Assembly: GCA_020849795.1 (NCBI GenBank)
Contig: JADZFR010000037.1
Span: 1-64,000, forward strand
From: Planctomycetota bacterium
Lineage (GTDB): Bacteria > Planctomycetota > UBA8742 > UBA2392
Length of the DNA: 64,000 nt
Direction: 5' to 3'
The position numbers and the translations under genes were made by a program. A model generated the notes under the pieces. That model did not search any database and was not told where the DNA came from. It was given only the letters and a program-made list of their open reading frames with translations. This document shows, one piece after another, positions 44,277-54,800 of the stretch (the first letter of the stretch is position 1; every line of letters begins with the position of its first letter).

Positions 44277-45065
44277 ATGGGGCGAGGGTACATCAAAGAG
44301 TACCGGGAGAACCCGACCGACGAGTTGGGCGGTGGTACTGGAACAGCGGCACGGTTTACCGTTCAGTTCATCGGCAAGATGGCATCGCGGGACTACCCCT
44401 ACGCCGTTGCCAATGAAACCGTGGCTTCGGCAATCGGTCTGGTGCTCGGGCTGCCGGTTGCGCCCGGCATCACCGATGAGATTGGTGGTCAACCGTACTT
44501 TTTCAGCCAAGAAATGCGGAAGTACGGTGACAAGCAGTTCGGGCCAGGTGCCGGCGCCGTTGCCATGGAAAAGTTCGTCAGGCAGAACCAGCTGCTCATT
44601 CATGGTGCCATTGTGTTTGACTTGTTCATTGCAAATAACGACCGCGCATTCTTGCCCGCTCGACGGAACCTTGCGCTAGATGACGATGGGAACCTCTTCC
44701 TTTATGACCACGGCAACAGCTGCTTCTATAGACCTCGCGAATCACCCAAGGTCGTCGCAGGTATTGTTAGACTAAAGACCGTCGAAGCTTCGCTGGCCGC
44801 AATGTTTGACAAGGGCAGCGAGGGGAACCTGTACTGGGAAGCATTGTCTGACATCAAGATGACCGATCATTGGCTAAAGAGGATTCAGCAAATACCCGAC
44901 TTCATGCTGGAATCGTTTGTGAACATGATTCCGGCGGCTGTGAATCCGCCTGATGAGGCGGAACGCGCGGCGCTCGTAGAGTTCTTGAAGAAGCGGCGGC
45001 ACTACCTTCGCGAGCATATTCTGGCGGACAGAGCACACTTCCCCAATCTGGGAGGGCCAACATGA
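44277..45065 (+). CDS. HipA-like kinase (small HipA_2 type)
   Basis: 262 residues of a HipA-like Ser/Thr kinase fold. Visible elements are the catalytic Asp/Asn segment (NNDRAF, with the Asp-x-x-x-x-Asn pair) and the metal-binding DHGN. It lacks the N-terminal HipB-interacting domain of classical HipA. Its stop overlaps the next gene by 4 nt (ATGA), so it forms a translationally coupled pair with the DUF3037 protein. Such pairs recur in bacterial genomes; a toxin-antitoxin or signalling role is possible but unproven. Confidence 0.8.
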   Translation: MGRGYIKEYRENPTDELGGGTGTAARFTVQFIGKMASRDYPYAVANETVASAIGLVLGLPVAPGITDEIGGQPYFFSQEMRKYGDKQFGPGAGAVAMEKFVRQNQLLIHGAIVFDLFIANNDRAFLPARRNLALDDDGNLFLYDHGNSCFYRPRESPKVVAGIVRLKTVEASLAAMFDKGSEGNLYWEALSDIKMTDHWLKRIQQIPDFMLESFVNMIPAAVNPPDEAERAALVEFLKKRRHYLREHILADRAHFPNLGGPT

Positions 45066-45916
45066 CCAAGCAAGAGTTCACTTACGTGTTACTTCGCTAC
45101 GTGCCCGACCCTGAACGTATGGAGCCGCTCAACATTGGCGTTGTCATACAGGGCGCGGAGGGCATGAAGCTCAAGCTTGATAATCACTTTGGCCGGTTGA
45201 AGGGCATTGACAAGAATGTGTACAAGCGTTGGCGCGACTTCTTGGAGGAAGAGATAAGCGGCGAGCAAAAGTCGATCTTCAGACCTTCGCGCGAGTCGCC
45301 TGACTTTTGGAAGTATCTGCGTTCACTTACTGGCGACACTGTTACGATGACACCGCCGCTTAGGTTGACGACGAGCGACGAGACTTCCAGCGACGGCATT
45401 TTGGAAAAGCTCTACAATCGTCTTGTTAGCCGCAAGGAAGTTGAGAGGGACCTGTCGCCGGGTCGGCCTGATCACCCTGCTTCTGAGTTCCGCCGTATTC
45501 GCAAAGAACGCAACTTGGACAAGCGCGGCCTCAAGAAGAGCCACGCATTGAAAACGCCGGGCGGTGAGTACCTGTGGGCTCCCCACCGTGTACTCGAAAA
45601 CGGCAAGATCGTAGCAATCGACAAGATCGAGGTGGACGAATCCCCTGATCGAACCAATGTTGAAATTGACAGGGCGCGTTTCGCGGCCTCAAAGGTGTCC
45701 AGAATCAAGGGTAAAGCGACTCGGTGGATTGTGTTGATTGACCCGCTCAAGGATGACGCTTTTAGACTTGATGCAGCTGACCGCGAAGACATGAAGCGGG
45801 CATTTGAAGTGACCAAGAAGGCTGTTGATAAGGCGAAGGGGGAGATCATCTCGACGCCAGAGGAAGTTTCTCAGGTGGTTTCCGAATTGGAGCCGGAGCT
45901 TCAGCCAGCCGCTTAG
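45062..45916 (+). CDS. DUF3037-family partner of the HipA-like kinase
   Basis: 284 residues. The first 120 match the DUF3037 pattern (EFTYVLLRYVPDPERMEPLN, an early VVI strand and a charged helical region); the rest is helical and charged. It starts inside the kinase stop codon and uses lower-GC codons than its neighbours, suggesting an accessory, possibly acquired, module. Function unknown; candidate antitoxin or substrate of the kinase. Confidence 0.75.
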   Translation: MTKQEFTYVLLRYVPDPERMEPLNIGVVIQGAEGMKLKLDNHFGRLKGIDKNVYKRWRDFLEEEISGEQKSIFRPSRESPDFWKYLRSLTGDTVTMTPPLRLTTSDETSSDGILEKLYNRLVSRKEVERDLSPGRPDHPASEFRRIRKERNLDKRGLKKSHALKTPGGEYLWAPHRVLENGKIVAIDKIEVDESPDRTNVEIDRARFAASKVSRIKGKATRWIVLIDPLKDDAFRLDAADREDMKRAFEVTKKAVDKAKGEIISTPEEVSQVVSELEPELQPAA

Positions 45917-45938
45917 CCTGCGGAGCAGGCTGGCAACT

Positions 45939-46117
45939 GTTAGCCCCCGGCGTCAGCCGGGGGTATGCAGCGAGCAACGAACCGAGGCGCGGAGAGCCGG
46001 CACATCGTGGCACGGACCCCCTCGTCCATGTCGCGCGGCCTGCGGCCGCGCGTGTGTCGGCGCTCCGCGCCTCGATTCGGTGCCCGTCAATGCCCCCAGC
46101 TTACGCTGGGGGCTAAC
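45939..46117. repeat. 179-bp nested palindromic (MITE/REPIN-like) element
   Basis: GTTAGCCCCC (45939-45948) at the left end is inverted as GGGGGCTAAC (46108-46117) at the right. Each end holds its own hairpin (CCCCCGGC-GTCA-GCCGGGGG; GCCCCCAGC-TTAC-GCTGGGGGC). Inside them an imperfect inverted repeat around CGAGGCGCGGAG and a central CGCGCGGCC-TGC-GGCCGCGCG palindrome continue the fold. It lies in the 351-bp gene-free gap and encodes nothing; a non-autonomous mobile repeat is the best guess. Confidence 0.65.
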
Positions 46118-46267
46118 AAGTGTGAAAGCACTTCGCACCTGACTGCACGTCGCCGAGGCGGCCATCGGAGGGACGCCGATGCCACTTTGCCGCTGCTCTA
46201 GCTCCGGCTCTGCAGGGTCTTGTCGATGAACCGCTGGACTTCGGCCCTGAGCCAGTTGGGCGCCGCG

Positions 46268-46903
46268 TTACTTCAGCAGCTTGTAGGCGTGGGTCCACAC
46301 GCCATGCTTGAAGCCGTAGGCTACCCACGTCATGCACATCGCCTCTAGATAGCGCGAGCCTTCGATGCCGCCGATGTCGGCTGTCTCCCAGCCGAAATCC
46401 TTCAGCAGGGCTTCGGTCTTTTTCTTGGCTGCGTCATCGTTGCCGGCGATGAACATGGTGGGCGGCCCGCCGGCCAGTTTGGGCTTGAACATCAGCGCGT
46501 TGCCCACCGTGTTGAAGACTTTCACCACCTGCGCGCCGGGCGCGGCCTTCTGCACATGCTCACCGAGGCTGTCGTGGCCGACAATCGAAAGACGTGGCGC
46601 GCCGGTACTGAAGTCGAGCGGGTTGGTGGCGTCCCACACGATCTTGCCCTTGAGGTCAGATGCGACGCCCTTGACGATTTCTTCACTGACGTTGCCCAGC
46701 GTGCACAGCACCACAATTTCGCCGAACTTCGCGGCGTCCTTGAAACTGCCTTCGCTGGCCTTCTTGCCCGCCTTGCCCACCCATTCGGTGGCTTTGGGGT
46801 TGCCTGCCTTGCGCGAACCCATTTTCACTTCGTGGCCCAGCGCAATGAAACCGGTGCCGAGGGCCTTGCCGACGTCGCCAGTGCCGAGAATGCCGATTTT
46901 CAT
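46268..46903 (-). CDS. NADPH-dependent F420 reductase-like (NAD(P)-binding) protein
   Basis: 211 residues with a Rossmann fold: GILGTGDVGKALG for NADP binding, GSRKAG nearby and the NPDH-type C-terminus. It resembles NADPH:F420 oxidoreductases and coenzyme F420-dependent reductases of bacteria, and may use F420 or only NADPH. It precedes nothing obvious on its strand; the substrate is unknown. Confidence 0.85.
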   Translation of the reverse strand: MKIGILGTGDVGKALGTGFIALGHEVKMGSRKAGNPKATEWVGKAGKKASEGSFKDAAKFGEIVVLCTLGNVSEEIVKGVASDLKGKIVWDATNPLDFSTGAPRLSIVGHDSLGEHVQKAAPGAQVVKVFNTVGNALMFKPKLAGGPPTMFIAGNDDAAKKKTEALLKDFGWETADIGGIEGSRYLEAMCMTWVAYGFKHGVWTHAYKLLK

Positions 46904-46973
46904 GGTAGCCTCCGTGGTTGAGCCAGAGTTTAGCGTTCACTCGTTTCAGTCCAATGCCCGGTGCGGCCCGGCC

Positions 46974-48242
46974 CTACCCGGTGCGGCGCAACGTCTGGAA
47001 ACTGATGCCGAGTACGCCGCACAGCGCGCCGCACAAGCCACCCCAGAAGAACAGCTCGCGCGGCTCAAGCCATTGCAGCGCAAGCCCCGTCGCCAGCGCG
47101 CTGAGCGCCGTGAAGCCCTGCACGGTAATGGCAACCAGCGCAAAGATGCGCCCCAGGCGCTCGCGCGGGTAGTGGCGCTGGATCAGCGTCGCGCGCCCGA
47201 CCGTGATCAGCGGGATGCTCAGGCCGTGCACGAAAATCGCGACCAGGAACGTCTCGAACGTCTGCAACCACAAGAACGGCACATAGGTAACGCCATCCAG
47301 CAGCATCCCCCAGATCACAAGCCGCCCGGTGCGCAGCTTGCGGCCGAAACGCGCAAGCATCAGCGTGCCAACAAGCCAGCCCGCGCCCAGGCAGGCTTCG
47401 AACAAGCCGTAGGCCCAGATCTCGAGGCCGAGGGTGCCCTTGATCAGGAACATCGCGCCGACAATCGCAGGGCCCATGATGAAGAAGTTGTCCACGGCGG
47501 TCAGGAACAGCAGCGAACGCAGGCGCGCGTCACGCCAGGCTGTGCTCAGGCTCTCGCGCAGCTCTGACAGCGAACTGGGCCGCACGCCGGCTTGCGCCAG
47601 AGTTTTGCGCGGCGTGCGAATCAGCAGGATGCAAGCAAAGCTGACCAGAAAGCTGGCCGCATCGGCCACCAGCAGCCACGCAATGCCGTCGGCGCCCGCG
47701 CGCTCGCCGGCAATGGCCGGCGCCAGCAATATGCCCACCAGTCCGGCGCCAAGGATTACGGCCAGTTGCTGGCTGGTCTGGAAGATGCTGTTGACGCGCA
47801 GCAGGTTGGCGCCCTCGGCCAAGTCGGGGATCAGCGCGTCGCGGGCGGGGTTGAACAGTGTTGCAAACCCGTAGCTGGCAAACGCGACCACGGGCAGCAG
47901 CCACCATTCCAGCCAGCCCGCGAAGTGCAGTAGCGGAATCGCGCCGACAATCAGCGCGCGGGCGATGTCAGAAAGCAGCATCGCGCCGCGTCGTGAAAAG
48001 CGGTCGACCAGCACGCCCGCGTAGGCCCCGAACAGCAGAAACGGCAGCGCATCCATCATGCGCGTGAGGCCGACCTGCGTCTCCGAGTTCGACCCCACGA
48101 GGTAGATGACAAAGAAACCCACAGACACCGAGAACACCGAGTCGCCTGTGCCCGAGACAAACTGCCCCACCCAAAGCAGCAACAGGTTGCGGGTGCGCCG
48201 GGAGGCCTCAGGCGCGGCAGTCTGGGCAACGGGTTGATTCAT
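46974..48242 (-). CDS. Major facilitator superfamily transporter
   Basis: 422 residues with 12 predicted transmembrane helices; the first cytoplasmic loop has the MFS-type D-RFSRR motif (LVDRFSRRGAMLLSD). It resembles the EntS-like enterobactin/multidrug efflux branch. The substrate is unknown. The start at 48242 is chosen over the longer frame, which only adds a basic leader. Confidence 0.9.
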   Translation of the reverse strand: MNQPVAQTAAPEASRRTRNLLLLWVGQFVSGTGDSVFSVSVGFFVIYLVGSNSETQVGLTRMMDALPFLLFGAYAGVLVDRFSRRGAMLLSDIARALIVGAIPLLHFAGWLEWWLLPVVAFASYGFATLFNPARDALIPDLAEGANLLRVNSIFQTSQQLAVILGAGLVGILLAPAIAGERAGADGIAWLLVADAASFLVSFACILLIRTPRKTLAQAGVRPSSLSELRESLSTAWRDARLRSLLFLTAVDNFFIMGPAIVGAMFLIKGTLGLEIWAYGLFEACLGAGWLVGTLMLARFGRKLRTGRLVIWGMLLDGVTYVPFLWLQTFETFLVAIFVHGLSIPLITVGRATLIQRHYPRERLGRIFALVAITVQGFTALSALATGLALQWLEPRELFFWGGLCGALCGVLGISFQTLRRTG

Positions 48243-48314
48243 GGGTGCGGAGTCTAGCCCGGGCCGCTTGCGTTGTCCTTGCCGCCGGTGCGGCATTCGT
48301 TAGCCTTGCGCGCC

Positions 48315-48896
48315 ATGGCTGGAAACATGGAACAGGCACGTTTGGCGTTTGTCGGCATGGTCGATGACCTGTACCAGCGCGGCGCCACGGGCCGCACCGT
48401 CATCGCGCTGGAGCTGGCGCAGGAACTGCTGGCCGCGGCCTTTGAGTCCGCGTCGGCGAGCCAGGACGAAGCCGAGATCAGCAACGTGCGGCTTGACCTG
48501 TTTGAAGACGCCGGCCTGTTCTCGTGCAACATCAAGGTCAAGGGCAAGGCTTGGCCGCCGCGCCCGCCCGTGGATACGCGCGTTGAACTGGGCGTACGCG
48601 ACGTGACCCACAGCGAAGCGGGCGAGTCCGGCAGCGTCATGTTTCGTGTCGAGAAGCCGCTGCATTTCTCCAGTACGTTCGCTGACATGCTGATCGGCCT
48701 GCTGGGCAAGATCGTGCGCAAGCTGCCCGTGAGCATCGACGCGCTGCGCCACAAGGACGCGTTGGTCACGATTGATTTTGCGCAGTTCGTGAAGGCGTTT
48801 CGTCCAGAGCTCGGCGCGCATGCGCGCCAGGTGCGGCTTTACGCGTTGAAGGTGTCGGCCGGCAAGGCCAAGGTCGAGATCGGCTTTCTCAAGTAA
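48315..48896 (+). CDS. Hypothetical protein, possibly sporadic SHOCT-like/soluble domain
   Basis: 193 residues, soluble, alternating helices and strands; no signal peptide and no family I can name. It lies 9 nt before the antiporter gene on the same strand. The start at 48315 is chosen because the frame before it lacks a ribosome site. Confidence 0.6.
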   Translation: MAGNMEQARLAFVGMVDDLYQRGATGRTVIALELAQELLAAAFESASASQDEAEISNVRLDLFEDAGLFSCNIKVKGKAWPPRPPVDTRVELGVRDVTHSEAGESGSVMFRVEKPLHFSSTFADMLIGLLGKIVRKLPVSIDALRHKDALVTIDFAQFVKAFRPELGAHARQVRLYALKVSAGKAKVEIGFLK

Positions 48897-48905
48897 CGCC
48901 TGCCC

Positions 48906-49877
<972 letters not shown>

Positions 49878-49943
49878 GATTTGTCGTAACATCAGGCGGG
49901 TCAGCCACGTAGAGTCTGAAACGGGCTGCTGTTGGAGGTTGCC

Positions 49944-51332
49944 ATGCGCTCATCGGGCTGGATGTTCGGGCTGTTGCTGATGATTCTCGCCTGCGGGTTG
50001 TCTTTCGGCGCAGGGTACTTCATTGCCAAGCAAGACGTGCCGCCGCCCGCCCCGCACATTGAAACTGCCGACCTTACGCCCGCCGCAACTCAGCCTGAGC
50101 GCGAGAAGGTCGTACTGCCGCTCGCGGACCAGCCCGCCGCAAACCAACCCGCCGAGACCGGCAACCTCAAGCCGACCGCGGGCACCGACCCTTCGACGGG
50201 CCAACCCGGCGACAAGCCTGACCAGCCACCCGTCGAAGCCGGCACCAAGCCCGACAGCTCCCAGCCAGTCGGCGACGCCAAGACCGCCGCCGAAGCAGCC
50301 GAGGCGATCAAAGAGCTGGAAAAGAAGCTGAAAGAGCTTGAGGGCCGCGACATCTTCGACCCCGAAGGCATGCTGAACGGCCCGAAGGTTGATTTCACGG
50401 CCACGATCACCGGTTCCGTCAGCGACACTGCCGGGCAGCCCGTTGCGGGCGCCGGCATTTATGGTGAGTTCAGCGAAAACTACGGTGGCGGCGGCAGCGT
50501 GCTGCGCGTTTCAATCGGCGGTGACGGGCAGGACATCGGCGAGCTGCTGACCACCACCGACTCGGGCGGGGCTTTCCGCATCGACGTCAATCGCAAGGTC
50601 AGCGAAAAGGCCGGGCTGCACGTTGACCTGACGGGGAAGTTGCAGGGCTACGCCGACAGCAAGACGATCGGCGTAACGCTCAAGAACGGCGACACCAAAG
50701 AAGGCATCAAGCTGGCGCTGCGCCAGGCGGGCAGCGTGGCTGGACGAGTGGTCGACCAGTCGGGCGCGGGCGTCGCCGGCATGCAGGTCAGCCTGAGCGG
50801 CAATAGCCAGATGGGCGACCTGGGCCTGGAAATTGAAATGGGGGGTGCGGGCAGCAAGCTGTCCGCCACGACCGACGGCTCCGGCGAGTATCGCATCGAA
50901 AATGTGCCCGAAGGCGACTATCGCCTCAAGCTTCGTGGCGCGGGATACCGCGAGGTCAGTGGTCCCGCGCAGATCAAGGTCAAGCCCGGCGCCGAAACCC
51001 GCGCAGCTGCCGACTTTGTCGTCGCCATTACTTGCAGCGTGCGCCTGGCGTTGCAGGACGCCACCGGTCAGCCGCTGCGCGCGTGGGTCACGCTGAACTT
51101 CAAGGATGCCGATGGCAAAAGCGTCAGGAAGCTCAATGGTATGACCGACCAGGACGGCAACTTCAGCGCCAATGAGCCCCCCGTCGGCAACTTCAACGTC
51201 GAGGTGGTGGCATGGGGCTACAAGCCCGAGACTGTGCCGGCCAACATCATGGAAGGCCTGGCCTGCGACCTCGGGCGCCTCACGCTGCAACCGTCTGATG
51301 CCAAGCCGGGATCAACCCCCACGGACGAGTAA
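49944..51332 (+). CDS. Membrane-anchored carboxypeptidase-regulatory-like (Ig-fold) protein
   Basis: 462 residues: an N-terminal membrane anchor or signal (about 8-28), a long Pro/Ala-rich linker with a coiled coil (about 100-135), then three carboxypeptidase regulatory-like beta domains (about 155-450), each with a variant of G-S-V-x-D-x-x-G-x-P-V-A-G. It probably sits in the envelope as a structural or adhesion protein. GGAGG precedes the ATG at 49944. Confidence 0.82.
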   Translation: MRSSGWMFGLLLMILACGLSFGAGYFIAKQDVPPPAPHIETADLTPAATQPEREKVVLPLADQPAANQPAETGNLKPTAGTDPSTGQPGDKPDQPPVEAGTKPDSSQPVGDAKTAAEAAEAIKELEKKLKELEGRDIFDPEGMLNGPKVDFTATITGSVSDTAGQPVAGAGIYGEFSENYGGGGSVLRVSIGGDGQDIGELLTTTDSGGAFRIDVNRKVSEKAGLHVDLTGKLQGYADSKTIGVTLKNGDTKEGIKLALRQAGSVAGRVVDQSGAGVAGMQVSLSGNSQMGDLGLEIEMGGAGSKLSATTDGSGEYRIENVPEGDYRLKLRGAGYREVSGPAQIKVKPGAETRAAADFVVAITCSVRLALQDATGQPLRAWVTLNFKDADGKSVRKLNGMTDQDGNFSANEPPVGNFNVEVVAWGYKPETVPANIMEGLACDLGRLTLQPSDAKPGSTPTDE

Positions 51333-51406
51333 GCGAAATTCGCGGTTTCGACGGAACCCCGGTGTCGGCTGTGTCATCCTATGGGTGGTCGCTACCGGAG
51401 GATGCC

Positions 51407-52672
51407 ATGTCTGTTTTGCGTCTTGTGTTGCCCGTGCTGGCCCTGACTTCGTTGATTGCATCAGCCGTGGTGGCCTCGGCCCAGAATCGCGCCGGCGCTG
51501 ACGAGAAAGAGCGCAAGAAAGAAGAAGCACGCAAGGAAGCGGCGCGGGACGAAACAGACGCGGCACGCAAAGTCGCGCCGGTCACGCTGAAGGTGTATGA
51601 GTGGGGCGTCGCCACGGAAAACTGGGACGGCAGCGCCGAGCCGCCGGAAGACGTGCCCGTGTTCTACTGGCAGGCCGAACAGATCCCGATTGAGCCCGCG
51701 CCCGCAAAACCCCAGCCACAGCCGCAAGACAAGCCTGACCGGCCAATCACGAAACGCAAGCCGGTGCTGTATTTTGAGTGCACGCAGGACCTCACGTTTG
51801 ACCTGGACATCAAGTTCACTTGCGGCGTGCCGACCTGGCACTACCCCAAGGCCAATCGCCGCGCCGATGCTGCCACTCTGCAGTGGGACAACATCAAGCT
51901 GACGAGTGACCTGGCGCCGCGGGACAAGTCGCTGCCGCCGCCGAAGCTTCGCGAGGTGGCTGACCGGCACTGGGCCAACTTCAGCCGCGAGGGCTCGACC
52001 AGCTATCTTGAAGTGAACGGCGAAGCCGAGCGCTTTCTGTTTTATGAAGGCAGCGCCGCATATCTGCCAGAGTCGGACCTGTTCGTGAAAGACGGCAAGC
52101 TCGTGGTGCGCAACTTCACCGCCGAGCCGTTCCTGGACCTGCGCGTGTGCGTAAAAGTTGACGGCAAGCTCGTGCGCCTGCACGCAGTCAGCGTCCCCGC
52201 GGCATCGGGCGACACGCCCGGCGAAGTCACGCTGGACCCCGCCGCAAGCGTTGCCACGTTCGGGCCCGCAGGCACGCTGACCACGGAAACAGGCAACGCA
52301 GGACTCACCGAGGCCCAGGCCAGGGTGTTCGAACGCTGCTGGAACACAGAACTGCTTGAGCAAGAGGGCACGCTGTCATGGCGCCGCACAGCCAAGGCGC
52401 TGGACGACCTGATGCAGCTCAAGCTCACGCTGCCGGCAGGCATTGCCAGCGATACCCACCGCGTGGGCTATGTGCAGGTGCGCGGCATTGATTTGGCGAA
52501 AATCTCTGACTACGACGCGCTTGTGACCAGCTATCTCGGCGGCGAAGAAGAGGCCCTGAAGAAGCTCAAGGGCACCGCGGGCGCCGGTGCGCTGCGACGC
52601 GCCATGCTTGACACCGAGAGGCCGCTGAAAGACCGCATCACACTGGCCAAGGCACTGAGCCTCATGAAGTAG
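51407..52672 (+). CDS. Secreted protein of unknown function
   Basis: 421 residues with a signal peptide (cleaved near SAQN), then a charged helical segment and a beta-rich body. No motif recognised. It has its own GGAGG site (51397-51401), 74 nt after the Ig-fold gene on the same strand, and may be co-transcribed. Function unknown. Confidence 0.7.
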   Translation: MSVLRLVLPVLALTSLIASAVVASAQNRAGADEKERKKEEARKEAARDETDAARKVAPVTLKVYEWGVATENWDGSAEPPEDVPVFYWQAEQIPIEPAPAKPQPQPQDKPDRPITKRKPVLYFECTQDLTFDLDIKFTCGVPTWHYPKANRRADAATLQWDNIKLTSDLAPRDKSLPPPKLREVADRHWANFSREGSTSYLEVNGEAERFLFYEGSAAYLPESDLFVKDGKLVVRNFTAEPFLDLRVCVKVDGKLVRLHAVSVPAASGDTPGEVTLDPAASVATFGPAGTLTTETGNAGLTEAQARVFERCWNTELLEQEGTLSWRRTAKALDDLMQLKLTLPAGIASDTHRVGYVQVRGIDLAKISDYDALVTSYLGGEEEALKKLKGTAGAGALRRAMLDTERPLKDRITLAKALSLMK

Positions 52673-52704
52673 GGCAACGCATGGTTGCGCGCGGGCGGAA
52701 GCCA

Positions 52705-53802
52705 TCACGCGGATGCGTTCGACTGCGCGCGTTTCAGCCAACTTCGAATGAACGCGGGCGCGGCTGCGAGCCTCTCTGCGTTATCCGGCGGCAGGGGCGC
52801 GCTGCTTTTCGTGCACCAGAACAGCTTGGGCCCGGGCAGATCGATGAAGTCAAGCAGCGCTGCCCCCGACTTGGCCGCATACGTCGTGTCGAGCGGCGGC
52901 GCCGCCAGCTCACGGAACTTCGCCGCAGCAAGCAGACCGGCCCGGGTGATGCGGGCGTAACCCCAGCCGAAGTAGCGCGTGTGCAGCCGCAACCGGCTTG
53001 GGTCAATTTCAACGGTCGGGCCGCCGCGCGCCGGAATCTCGCGTGCTGTGGCACGGGCCAGCCGCAGAATCATGCCGCGAGAAGTGATCGGCCACGGTGT
53101 GACGCGCACGGCATGCACAATCGGCAGCGGCCACGGCCACGCCTCAACCTTGCGTGCCAGCGCCAGGCCGGCCAACAAGCCGGCGGTAGTGCAGGTGCTG
53201 CCCACAGCCAGCACGATGTGCGCCGGCGGCGGGATCTTTCCCTCGTGAACCTGCTCGGCCAGCTCCAGCGCGGCGCTCACGTGGCCCAGAGCGCCCAGGG
53301 GCACCGCGCCGCCGGGAGTAATCAGGTACTCGGTGGCGTGGGCACGCCGTCGCGCCCACCAGTGCACCGGAAACGTGGCAATGCTGCGAAGTGTGACCAC
53401 ACGGTCGCCGTGGCTGATGATGGCGCGAAGATTCTCGGCAGCGGCGGGCGTGGCGCGTTGCGGGAACAACACTGTGCCGGTGGCCAGTGGCAGCTCGCGA
53501 GCGTGCAGGATGAGTGCCAGTGCCTGGTTGCTGCCGTAGGCGCCCAGGGTCCAGACGCGCTTTGACTTGTGCGCCAACGCGTCAGCGATCAGCGTTTCGA
53601 GGGTGCGCAGCTTGTTCCCCCCGTACAGCGGCGAGCTGGCGTCTTCGCGCTTCAGCCAGACATCGCCCAGCGCGGGCAGGTGCTCAACCGCAGTGGGATA
53701 ATCGCCCAGGCCAACATGAGGCACATCCATGTTGCGCAGTGTCCGCAGCAGCGCAAACTCGTGCGGCAGGGGAATGCAGGCTTCGTTGCCGGTTTCGTTC
53801 AC
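52705..53802 (-). CDS. PLP-dependent enzyme of the ACC deaminase/D-cysteine desulfhydrase family
   Basis: 365 residues of a fold-type II PLP enzyme. The PLP lysine lies in YGGNKLRTLE and a phosphate-binding glycine loop in GSTCTTAGL. These enzymes deaminate aminocyclopropane carboxylate or desulfhydrate D-cysteine; which one cannot be decided from sequence. The GTG at 53802 overlaps the stop of the upstream small gene by 4 nt (GTGA), so I use it instead of the ATG at 53862. Confidence 0.85.
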   Translation of the reverse strand: MNETGNEACIPLPHEFALLRTLRNMDVPHVGLGDYPTAVEHLPALGDVWLKREDASSPLYGGNKLRTLETLIADALAHKSKRVWTLGAYGSNQALALILHARELPLATGTVLFPQRATPAAAENLRAIISHGDRVVTLRSIATFPVHWWARRRAHATEYLITPGGAVPLGALGHVSAALELAEQVHEGKIPPPAHIVLAVGSTCTTAGLLAGLALARKVEAWPWPLPIVHAVRVTPWPITSRGMILRLARATAREIPARGGPTVEIDPSRLRLHTRYFGWGYARITRAGLLAAAKFRELAAPPLDTTYAAKSGAALLDFIDLPGPKLFWCTKSSAPLPPDNAERLAAAPAFIRSWLKRAQSNASA

Positions 53803-54116
53803 CAGCCCATCATGCCAATCATCCAGACCAGCGCACCGCACAGTGCGGGCACCGCCAGCCACGAAGCAAGCAGATAGTTCGGCGCCAGCGGGGTCTGGTG
53901 CCGGGCCAGCACCACCACGCGCTTCCCGCGGCGGTACTCTACCGGCGCAGGGTAGGGCCGGACGCTGCCAGCCGCGGGGAGATTCAGCAGCAACTCATCG
54001 CCGGGGCGGCGTATCGGCCCGCCCTTGGCAACGCGCGGCGCGCGGGCAACGAAGTAGCCATGGAACGTATCCAGGTCCGACGAGTCGGCGGGCATGTCTA
54101 GGAAGCAATACGCCAT
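53799..54116 (-). CDS. Small membrane-anchored protein, unknown function
   Basis: 105 residues with a soluble, basic N-terminal part and one C-terminal transmembrane helix (about 80-103). It is translationally coupled (GTGA) with the PLP enzyme gene that follows. No family recognised. The start is the ATG at 54116. Confidence 0.55.
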   Translation of the reverse strand: MAYCFLDMPADSSDLDTFHGYFVARAPRVAKGGPIRRPGDELLLNLPAAGSVRPYPAPVEYRRGKRVVVLARHQTPLAPNYLLASWLAVPALCGALVWMIGMMGW

Positions 54117-54249
54117 AAGTGACCTCAAACCCAGTTTCCCACATGAAGTCCCCGCCGACAAATGGTTTCGCGTTGGAACATGAACAGTGTTCAGCCCTTA
54201 CGAATCTGACGCTATCATGGGCCGATCTATTGGCAGAAACGAGGGCGTG

Positions 54250-54738
54250 ATGTCGGCGGAATTGACTCTCCTGTTTCTAGAAAAACGCGTAGAGGCGTCG
54301 CGGCTTTGCGCATCGATCACCGAGCCGTTTGCCACGGGCAGCGAACCCGTAAAACCGCAGCAACTGGCCGATGACTATGAGCAGGTATGCCAGGAGCTTG
54401 AGGGCACGTACGAGGACCTGAAGAAGCTCAACGACGGCCTGATGAAGGACAAGACGCTGGAAGCGGGCGACATTCGCCACCTGCGCGGGCGCATAGCCAC
54501 CGCGGTTACAGAGGTCGCTCGTGCCGCGCAGGACATGGCGGCGCAGATCCGGTTCTTTGAAGCCATGAACCCCAACGATGCCGTCACCACCAAGCCCGCG
54601 CTGGACCACTTTGACCGCATTGACAAGTCTACGCGCGAGTTCACGGTACCCGACGAGCCTGAAGACGGGGCCGAGCTGGCACCCGCCGAAGACACCGGCA
54701 TGGCCCACGAAGAAGACGTCGACCCGATGATGATGTAG
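54250..54738 (+). CDS. Soluble coiled-coil protein, unknown function
   Basis: 162 residues, predominantly helical, with an acidic, Met-rich C-terminal tail (DPMMM). The ATG at 54250 has GAGGG directly upstream. It precedes thyX by 62 nt. No family recognised. Confidence 0.6.
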   Translation: MSAELTLLFLEKRVEASRLCASITEPFATGSEPVKPQQLADDYEQVCQELEGTYEDLKKLNDGLMKDKTLEAGDIRHLRGRIATAVTEVARAAQDMAAQIRFFEAMNPNDAVTTKPALDHFDRIDKSTREFTVPDEPEDGAELAPAEDTGMAHEEDVDPMMM

Positions 54739-54800
54739 GCGGCGCGACTGACACTTTTCCACACTGCGCCGCTCGCTGCTCTGCCTGCTATGTTCGCGCC

